Part shown: positions 6,521 through 11,249 of the stretch, in pieces
How the letters are laid out: each line of letters starts with the position of its first letter
Numbering within the stretch: position 1 is the first letter of the stretch
Assembly: GCA_020056645.1 (NCBI GenBank)
Contig: JAGVHJ010000142.1
Coordinates: 1-11,249, forward strand
Origin: Desulfobacterales bacterium
Lineage (GTDB): Bacteria > Desulfobacterota > Desulfobacteria > Desulfobacterales > JAHIVH01
DNA: 11,249 nucleotides
Direction: 5' to 3'
Notes under the pieces: generated by a model
Seen by the model: the letters and a program-made list of their open reading frames with translations, nothing else
The model's database searches: none
What the model was told of the DNA's origin: nothing
Translations under genes and position numbers: made by a program

Positions 6521-6635
6521 GTAACTATTCAGTATGGTGTTGCTTTACCGTGGCAAAAAGCCAAGAAGCTCCCGAAAAAAATAGGGACGAACAAAACGGG
6601 CTTTTCGCCATCTTGATGAATAGCTATCGAGTTAC
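6521..6635. mobile_element. miniature inverted-repeat element, copy B (115 bp)
   Basis: Same orientation as copy A and collinear with it over its whole length; the first 17 bases and a stretch of about 37 bases starting at TGGCAAAAAGCC are identical. The left end GTAACTATTCAG (6521-6532) is intact; the right end (to 6635) has diverged and keeps only GTTAC plus scattered matches. The flanks ATTAAATT (6513-6520) and ATGAAATT (6636-6643) are an 8-bp target duplication with one mismatch. The decay of the right end and of the duplication suggests an older insertion than copy A. Confidence 0.82.
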
Positions 6636-6719
6636 ATGAAATTAATATTTTGAAAGCCTCCGAATTGTCCCTCCGGGGGCAAGATTTTAAAAATCTGGAC
6701 AAATGGATTTGGATTCCTG

Positions 6720-6742
6720 GTTACGAGGCTCTGCCTCGTAAC
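6720..6742. repeat. perfect 10-bp palindromic hairpin with TCT loop
   Basis: GTTACGAGGC (6720-6729), TCT (6730-6732) and GCCTCGTAAC (6733-6742) form a perfect stem-loop. There is no T-tract and no gene ends here in either direction, so it looks more like a dispersed REP-like palindrome than a terminator. It lies between MITE copy B and the right arm of the long inverted repeat. Confidence 0.65.
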
Positions 6743-6817
6743 GAGAAGCGGCCCACTCTCTTTTATTTTGCAATTATCTTCTCGGATACTGGTTTTGCAA
6801 GGAGCTAAAAAAGGGTC

Positions 6818-6855
6818 TTGACAAGAAAAAGGGCATGTGAAATATTGTCGACAAT
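6818..6855 (+). promoter_or_regulatory. promoter with overlapping palindromic operator for the amine-oxidase-like gene
   Basis: TTGACA (6818-6823), a 17-base spacer and AATATT (6841-6846) form a sigma70-type promoter with a perfect -35 and a moderate -10. Overlapping the end of the -10 and the expected start point is ATTGTCGACAAT (6844-6855), a perfect 12-bp palindrome placed where a bound repressor would block initiation. The leader to the ATG at 7001 would be about 150 bases. Confidence 0.5.
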
Positions 6856-7000
6856 CGACAGTCATCCAATTTGGGCTCCATTGATGGGTCGAAAGCGCCC
6901 ATGGGGAGTGTAACGGTTATTTGGCGCATCCCCCGCCGATGCCTCAATTGAAAAGCAACGGCGACCATCCGGGGAGTTAAACGAAGGAGGAAGGAACCAC

Positions 7001-8251
7001 ATGGAAAAAATCGCGATCATCGGCGGAGGCGTTGCAGGTCTTACGGCGGGATACCTTTTGAATGACCTCTACGATGTCACCCTTTTTGAAAGAGAGAACC
7101 GTATCGGCGGGAATGTCTATACCTTGAAAACACGGAATGGTGAAGAGCTCGACGCCACGGTCTTTTTTTATTCCAAGGAGGAGTACCCCCATTTCTGTCA
7201 GCTTTTAACCCGGCTTGGAATCAAGCTCTCCACCTATCCCCTGGAAGGGGTGAGTCAATCTTTTTTCAATCTCAACACAAAACGCAGTTATTATATGTGT
7301 TGCGATATGACCGCCCCCCTGTCGACCTTTAGCTTGAAAAATTTCAAGGCGATTATCCACCAGATCATCGTTCTCATCAATTACTTCAAGGGCATCAGGA
7401 TGCACCAGTCTGGAATGTTTAAGGATATGACACTGAGAGAGGCTCTGGAGCATCTGCCGGCGTTGAAGGAGGATATCCTGAAACTGGCCATTTTCCCGGT
7501 CTGCATCATGACCTCCATGTCCTGGGACGATCTCCTGGATGCACCCGCCGACTTTGTCTTCGCCAAAATCGAAAAACAATTCGGAGCCCTCAGACGATTC
7601 GTCTCATGGCGTCTCTTTCCGTGTAAAACCAGGGAATATGTTGAAAAACTCGCGGCTCCCCTGGGCAATAGAATCAAACTCAATTCCAAAATAAAATTGG
7701 TTCGCCGTACAGAGGATGGGGTGACCGTCATCCTCGAAACGGGTGAAGAACACACCTTCGATAAAGTAATTTTCGCCTGTCCAGCGGATCGAGTCATGGC
7801 CATGATCGAAGAGCCCACCGAGGACGAAAAGCGGTTACTGGGAGTTTGGCGTTACAACGATGGGCTTGTCTTGGTCCATAGGGACAAAAAACACTATCCC
7901 CCTGAGGATTTGTGGGCCATGTACAGCTATCTCTATACCGATGATAACGGGAAAATCAACACCTCCATCAACGCCCACTACCGGTTTCAGAGGGGGGTTC
8001 CGGACGACAGCATGTACATTGGCACCCAGTATCCCAATGTGGAAATAGACAAGAATTTGATCGAGTTCCAGAAAGTGTTCCGGACACCGATTTACGATAA
8101 ATTCTCCTCCGCGACACTGAAAGAGCTGCCTTTGCTGAACGGAAAAAAACGAACCTATTTCTGCGGTTCCCATTTTGGGTTCGGACTTCATGAAGACGCG
8201 GTCAAATCCGCCATCTCCGTCGGGAAAATGCTCGGCGCCAAATGGGATTAG
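7001..8251 (+). CDS. FAD-dependent amine-oxidase-like oxidoreductase (COG2907-like)
   Basis: Predicted flavoprotein of the amine oxidase/protoporphyrinogen oxidase superfamily. Residues 3-31 are the FAD-binding Rossmann motif: hydrophobic strand, G-G-G-V-A-G (8-13), second strand ending in F-E-R (29-31), followed by R-x-G-G-N (34-38). The C-terminal flavin segment is C-G-S-H-F-G-F-G-L-H-E-D-A-V-K-S-A (388-404), resembling the 'aGa...yGfHEdg..Sa' block of COG2907 proteins. Those are often found beside cyclopropane-fatty-acid synthase and DUF1365 genes; neither is here. The 416 residues match the family's usual length. There is no signal peptide. AAGGAGG and GGAAGG lie 6-16 bases before the ATG at 7001. 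The substrate is unknown; desaturation or oxidation of a lipid or isoprenoid is a guess from relatives. It is transcribed alone, converging on phoR. Confidence 0.85.
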   Translation: MEKIAIIGGGVAGLTAGYLLNDLYDVTLFERENRIGGNVYTLKTRNGEELDATVFFYSKEEYPHFCQLLTRLGIKLSTYPLEGVSQSFFNLNTKRSYYMCCDMTAPLSTFSLKNFKAIIHQIIVLINYFKGIRMHQSGMFKDMTLREALEHLPALKEDILKLAIFPVCIMTSMSWDDLLDAPADFVFAKIEKQFGALRRFVSWRLFPCKTREYVEKLAAPLGNRIKLNSKIKLVRRTEDGVTVILETGEEHTFDKVIFACPADRVMAMIEEPTEDEKRLLGVWRYNDGLVLVHRDKKHYPPEDLWAMYSYLYTDDNGKINTSINAHYRFQRGVPDDSMYIGTQYPNVEIDKNLIEFQKVFRTPIYDKFSSATLKELPLLNGKKRTYFCGSHFGFGLHEDAVKSAISVGKMLGAKWD

Positions 8252-8263
8252 GTCCCATTTTTT
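8240..8263 (+). terminator. intrinsic terminator overlapping the stop codon of the amine-oxidase-like gene
   Basis: AAATGGGA (8240-8247), loop TTAGG (8248-8252) and TCCCATTT (8253-8260) form a perfect 8-bp stem running into TTTTTT. The stop codon TAG (8249-8251) is in the loop. The tail reaches 8263, inside the stop codon region of the convergent phoR (8262), so the two genes share it; on the minus strand the T-tail is poor. Confidence 0.75.
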
Positions 8264-10049
8264 ATCCAAGTTGGCTCTTCGGCAGATGGAGGGTGAAGGT
8301 GCTTCCCTTGCCGATTTCGCTCTCCACGGCGATATGACCCCCGTGAACGGATGCGATGTGTTTCACGATTGAGAGGCCCAGGCCCGTTCCTCCCAAGGAG
8401 CGGCTCCGGGCCTTGTCCACCCGGTAGAACCGTTCGAAGATGCGCGCACGGTGTTCTTCGGGAATTCCCTGGCCATGGTCCTTGATGCGGATCTCCAGAT
8501 CGCCGTTTCCATCCAGGCCATGGGAAATGAGAACCCGGGTTCCCTCCGGGCTGTACTTGATTGCGTTATCGATCAGGTTGACCAACGCCTGCTCGATCAA
8601 ATGGGTATCGAGGGTCGCCTCTATCTCCTCCGCGCCGCTCATTTCGAGGGAAACTCTTTTTTGCAAGGCCTTCGGCTGCACCACCTGAAGGGCGGTCTCG
8701 ACGATCTCCCGCACCCGTTTTTTTTCAAACGATATGGAAAGCGTTTCGTTCTTCTGTTCGAGTCTCGCCAGGATCAGGAGATCCTCCAAGATGGCGTTCA
8801 GCCGGTCCACATGCTTCATGATGATCGCAAGAAACCGTTTTCTGTTTTCCGGGGTTTCATCGGCGTTGGCGGTCAATGTTTCAACAAACCCCTTGATGGC
8901 GGTCAGGGGGGTCTTAATCTCATGGGAAACGTTCGCCACAAAATCCTTCCGTATCGTGTCAAGACGCCTTACCTGCGTCACGTCGTTCAACACGATCAGG
9001 GTGCCGATCCGCTTTTCAGACGCGTTTCGTAAAGGGGCGCTTAGGGTGTTGATGACGCGGTTCCCCAGATGGTGGATCGTGAAGTCATTCGCTTCCTGTT
9101 CCGGGATTGACGCCGCCTGCCGGATGAAGGCGTGGAAATCGGGCTCCCGCACCACCTCCTGGATGCTTTTGCCCTTGACCTCCCGTCTGGAGAGGTTGAG
9201 GATCGATCGCGCGGCCCCATTGATGTTTATGATTTTTTCCTCCAGATCGATCCCGATAACGCCTTCGACCATGCTTGACAAGACCGCTTGATATTCGTTT
9301 CTCTGGTTTTTAACCGCCTCAATCCGTTCGTTCAGGGCCGCCGCCATGTGATTCATGGCCTCCGCCAGTCCTGAAAGCTCATAAATCGGGGGCTCATGAA
9401 GCCGGTGGTAGAGGTTGCCTTCCGCGAAACGGGAAGCCCCATGTTTCATCTCCTCAATGGGCCGGCTGATCCTTTTTGACACCACCAGTCCCAGCAAAGA
9501 GGCGAGGAGGGTGATCACAAAGCCCGTGATCGTCACCCGCCGTTTAATGGTCAGGATCGTCTCTTGAATGGCGGTGACGGGGAGCGCCGCTCTCAGAACC
9601 CCAATGATCCTTGTTTCATCATAGAGAGGCATGGCCACATACATCATGCGGGTTTTCAGGGTTTCGCTCTCCCGGATGGATGCGCCGACCTCGCCTTTCA
9701 TGGCCGAAATGATTTCCGGACGGCTCTGATGGTTCGCCATGTGGTCTGGACGCTCTTCCGAATCCCCCCAGACAATCCCTTGGGGAGAGATGAGCGTGAA
9801 TCGCGTGTGGGCGCTTTTTCCGATTTTCTTGCAAAGCAGGTCGATGGCGGGGAGGTTCCCCTCTATCAACAGCGAGTCGATATGGTTCTTGAAGAGATCT
9901 CCCCGGACCAGAAGATCTTTCTCTGTTCGTTCCAGGAAAAAAGTTTCCACATCGTGTGATACATAGAGGGTCACCGTCACCAGGGAGGCGACGATCACGA
10001 TCAGATAGGAGGGGTAAAGCTGCCAGATAAGTCGAATTTTCTTTCTCAT
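8262..10049 (-). CDS. phoR: phosphate-regulon sensor histidine kinase PhoR
   Basis: Inner-membrane kinase that phosphorylates PhoB when phosphate is scarce. The 595 residues show, in order: membrane helix 1 (~12-30), an extracytoplasmic sensor of about 140 residues (31-170), membrane helix 2 (~173-190), HAMP (~191-245), PAS domain (~250-360), the phospho-acceptor helix with His376 in F-V-A-N-V-S-H-E-I-K-T-P-L, and the ATPase domain with N box (N491, D494, N495), G1 box D-H-G-Q-G-I-P (524-530), F box around 538-541 and G2 box G-G-T-G-L-G-L (553-559). The large extracytoplasmic domain differs from E. coli PhoR, which has almost none, and resembles PhoR of Bacillus and many deltaproteobacteria. 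The ATG (10049-10047) overlaps the phoB stop as ATGA, so translation is coupled. The Pho assignment rests on the phoU and phoB neighbours; domains alone fit other kinases. Confidence 0.93.
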   Translation of the reverse strand: MRKKIRLIWQLYPSYLIVIVASLVTVTLYVSHDVETFFLERTEKDLLVRGDLFKNHIDSLLIEGNLPAIDLLCKKIGKSAHTRFTLISPQGIVWGDSEERPDHMANHQSRPEIISAMKGEVGASIRESETLKTRMMYVAMPLYDETRIIGVLRAALPVTAIQETILTIKRRVTITGFVITLLASLLGLVVSKRISRPIEEMKHGASRFAEGNLYHRLHEPPIYELSGLAEAMNHMAAALNERIEAVKNQRNEYQAVLSSMVEGVIGIDLEEKIININGAARSILNLSRREVKGKSIQEVVREPDFHAFIRQAASIPEQEANDFTIHHLGNRVINTLSAPLRNASEKRIGTLIVLNDVTQVRRLDTIRKDFVANVSHEIKTPLTAIKGFVETLTANADETPENRKRFLAIIMKHVDRLNAILEDLLILARLEQKNETLSISFEKKRVREIVETALQVVQPKALQKRVSLEMSGAEEIEATLDTHLIEQALVNLIDNAIKYSPEGTRVLISHGLDGNGDLEIRIKDHGQGIPEEHRARIFERFYRVDKARSRSLGGTGLGLSIVKHIASVHGGHIAVESEIGKGSTFTLHLPKSQLG

Positions 10050-10738
10050 GATGGATTCTCCATGAACCGGTATCCGACGCCTCTCACGGTCTCGATCGAT
10101 TTTCCATAGTCGCCCAGTTTTTTACGGATCCCCGCGATCTGAACATCCACGCTCCGGTCCGTGACCGCATAGCCTTCCCCCCGGACCGCGTCGACGATCT
10201 GATTCCTGCTGAAGACCCATCCGGGACTTGAGGCCAGGAAGAAGAGGATCTGAAATTCCGAATAGGTGAGGTCGACCGCCTTTCCATGAACCGTTACTTC
10301 CCGTTTTCCCGAGTCGATCACGAACCCCTGTAGATTCAGGCAATACTCCCGGTTTTCGGGGTTTTTGTCTCTCCGCCTCAGAACCGACTTGATTCGCGCT
10401 AAAAGCACTTTGGGGGAGAAGGGCTTGGTGACATAGTCGTCGGCCCCCAGCTCAAGACCGGTGACGATATCTGACTCATCTCCCTTAGCGGTGAGCATGA
10501 TGATGGGGGTCGCTTCTGTCCGGGTGTTTTTCTTCAGTTTTTTTGCGGCCTCAAGCCCGTCGATTCCTGGCAGCATGAGGTCCAGAAGAATCAGGTCGAA
10601 AGAGGTCATTCCGGCAAGCCTCACCGCCTCTTCTCCGGAAACGGCGGTGGTGACGGAGTAACCTGAATTCTCTAGATTATACTGGATCAGTTCCAGGATA
10701 TCCTCTTCGTCGTCGACAACAAGAATTTTTTTGGCCAT
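10046..10738 (-). CDS. phoB: phosphate-regulon response regulator PhoB (OmpR/PhoB family)
   Basis: Transcription factor of 230 residues, the usual length. Receiver domain 1-120: acidic pair Asp9-Asp10, phospho-acceptor Asp53 (L-L-D-L-M-L-P), Thr83 and Lys105 (T-K-P-F). Winged-helix DNA-binding domain ~130-228: L-T-Y-S-E-F-Q-I-L at the start of the recognition fold, R-S-V-D-V-Q-I-A-G-I-R-K-K-L as recognition helix and R-G-V-G-Y-R-F as the wing. By family knowledge, phosphorylated PhoB dimers bind pho boxes and activate phosphate-uptake genes. The ATG at 10738 stands 27 bases after the phoU stop (10766); the ribosome binding site is weak (GAAAGG about 12 bases away), so coupling to phoU is plausible. 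No separate promoter is seen in that gap. Confidence 0.95.
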   Translation of the reverse strand: MAKKILVVDDEEDILELIQYNLENSGYSVTTAVSGEEAVRLAGMTSFDLILLDLMLPGIDGLEAAKKLKKNTRTEATPIIMLTAKGDESDIVTGLELGADDYVTKPFSPKVLLARIKSVLRRRDKNPENREYCLNLQGFVIDSGKREVTVHGKAVDLTYSEFQILFFLASSPGWVFSRNQIVDAVRGEGYAVTDRSVDVQIAGIRKKLGDYGKSIETVRGVGYRFMENPS

Positions 10739-10765
10739 GGCCGCCGCGCCTTTCTCATGATGGTG

Positions 10766-11249
10766 CTATAAATGATATCGATGGTTTGATGGATTCTTTT
10801 CCTGGGGAGGACCCATATTTCTGTTGTGTCTCACGATTTCCCCCTCCACCAGGTATATCACCTCTTCGGCGATATTGGTGGCATGGTCCGCAAGCCGCTC
10901 AAAGTGCCTGGAAATCAAAAGCAAATTGATCAAATATCCGATCGAGTCGCTATTCTCCTTCATCGCCTCTTTAATGGTGTCATAAGCGATATTCTTAATC
11001 TCATCCACCTCGTCGTCCAGGATCAACACCTTAAACGCCAGATCGGCGTCTAGGTTGACAAAGGCGTCCAGACTCATTTTCAACATGTTCTGGGACTTTT
11101 TCGCCATGACCGAATAATCGAAGAAGAGGGGCCTGGTATGTTTCGCCATCATCTCAACCCGATGGGCGATGCTCACGGCCTGGTCCGCGATGCTCTCTAA
11201 CTCGTTATTGATTTTGATGACCGAGATGATGAACCGCAGGTCCACGGCC
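10766..11249 (-). CDS. phoU: phosphate-signalling protein PhoU, C-terminal part (5' end outside window)
   Basis: The frame is open through the end of the window, so only the last ~160 residues of the usual ~220-240 are present. The GTG at 11245 is internal, not a start. The sequence begins with D-L-R-F-I-I-S-V-I-K-I-N-N-E-L-E-S-I-A-D-Q-A, the core of the first PhoU three-helix bundle, and contains its second-bundle equivalent L-L-L-I-S-R-H-F-E-R-L-A-D-H-A-T-N-I-A-E. These E/D-rich helices bind metal clusters in structurally studied PhoU proteins. PhoU dampens PhoR signalling and controls the Pst transporter in the cytoplasm. Its place before phoB fits a pst-phoU-phoB-phoR operon; pst genes would lie beyond the window end. 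The final ~20 residues are a divergent polar tail. Confidence 0.95.
   Translation of the reverse strand, partial: AVDLRFIISVIKINNELESIADQAVSIAHRVEMMAKHTRPLFFDYSVMAKKSQNMLKMSLDAFVNLDADLAFKVLILDDEVDEIKNIAYDTIKEAMKENSDSIGYLINLLLISRHFERLADHATNIAEEVIYLVEGEIVRHNRNMGPPQEKNPSNHRYHL

Larger units (their letters stand above)
6417..6786. repeat. long inverted repeat (23 bp, one mismatch) surrounding MITE copy B
   Basis: Bases 6417-6439 (TCCGAGAAGATAATTGC then GAAATA) reappear as reverse complement at 6764-6786 with one mismatch. Similarity extends, with gaps and mismatches, some 13 bases further inward (GAGGGTGG against GAGAGTGG). About 325 bases separate the arms, and the interval holds the MITE copy B and a separate small hairpin. 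No coding sequence is seen inside. The repeat could be the ends of an older non-autonomous element, or paired copies of a dispersed repeat. Confidence 0.6.

Noticed and set aside
5250..6635. CRISPR-like repeats
   Set aside because: There are only two copies, 1.15 kb apart, with inverted ends and target duplications; no regular spacers.
8451..9291. Plus-strand ORFs of 185-193 residues
   Set aside because: They are antisense to phoR within its kinase and PAS coding region and look like shadow frames.

Overview
The window looks like a chromosomal segment of a Gram-negative anaerobe, most likely a deltaproteobacterium (Desulfobacterota). The reasons are an LPS-transport porin (LptD), a TolC-type outer-membrane protein, a stand-alone 2[4Fe-4S] ferredoxin, a phoU-phoB-phoR order and, above all, a gene that reads through an in-frame UGA with a bacterial SECIS-like hairpin behind it (selenoprotein). 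The assignment to a phylum is inference; there is no rRNA or other phylogenetic marker in the window.

Layout. 1-385 (+): 3' end of a TolC-family efflux protein. 470-508: 11-bp hairpin between convergent genes. 523-711 (-): small ferredoxin with a good sigma70-type promoter about 140 bases upstream. 933-1967 (-): unrecognised 344-residue protein, translationally coupled (ATGA overlap) to tmk (1964-2644, -), which is preceded by a six-codon leader-like ORF. 2840-5218 (+): lptD, divergent from tmk. 5219-7000: a repeat-rich interval holding two copies of a ~116-bp miniature inverted-repeat element (5250-5366 and 6521-6635, each with 8-bp target duplications) on either side of a lipoprotein-type peroxiredoxin-like gene (5706-6356, +) whose peroxidatic cysteine is encoded by TGA; a 23-bp inverted repeat and a 10-bp perfect hairpin lie beside the second copy. 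7001-8251 (+): FAD-dependent amine-oxidase-like protein with its own promoter, a palindrome at the predicted transcription start and a terminator built into its stop codon. 8262-11249 (-): phoU (partial) - phoB - phoR, the phosphate-sensing regulatory genes, with phoB and phoR overlapping by ATGA.

How the genes work together. Three envelope-related units (efflux porin, LptD, membrane-attached redox protein) sit beside housekeeping tmk and the Pho regulators. The most notable item is the selenoprotein: ordinary ORF calling splits it into an 80-residue and a 135-residue piece, but the two are in one frame, the TGA falls exactly at the active-site position of the AhpC/TSA_2 (PRXL2/SelU-like) family, and a perfect 7-bp stem with a GGC loop follows at the right distance. 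The protein begins with a lipoprotein-like signal, which would place a selenocysteine redox centre outside the cytoplasm.
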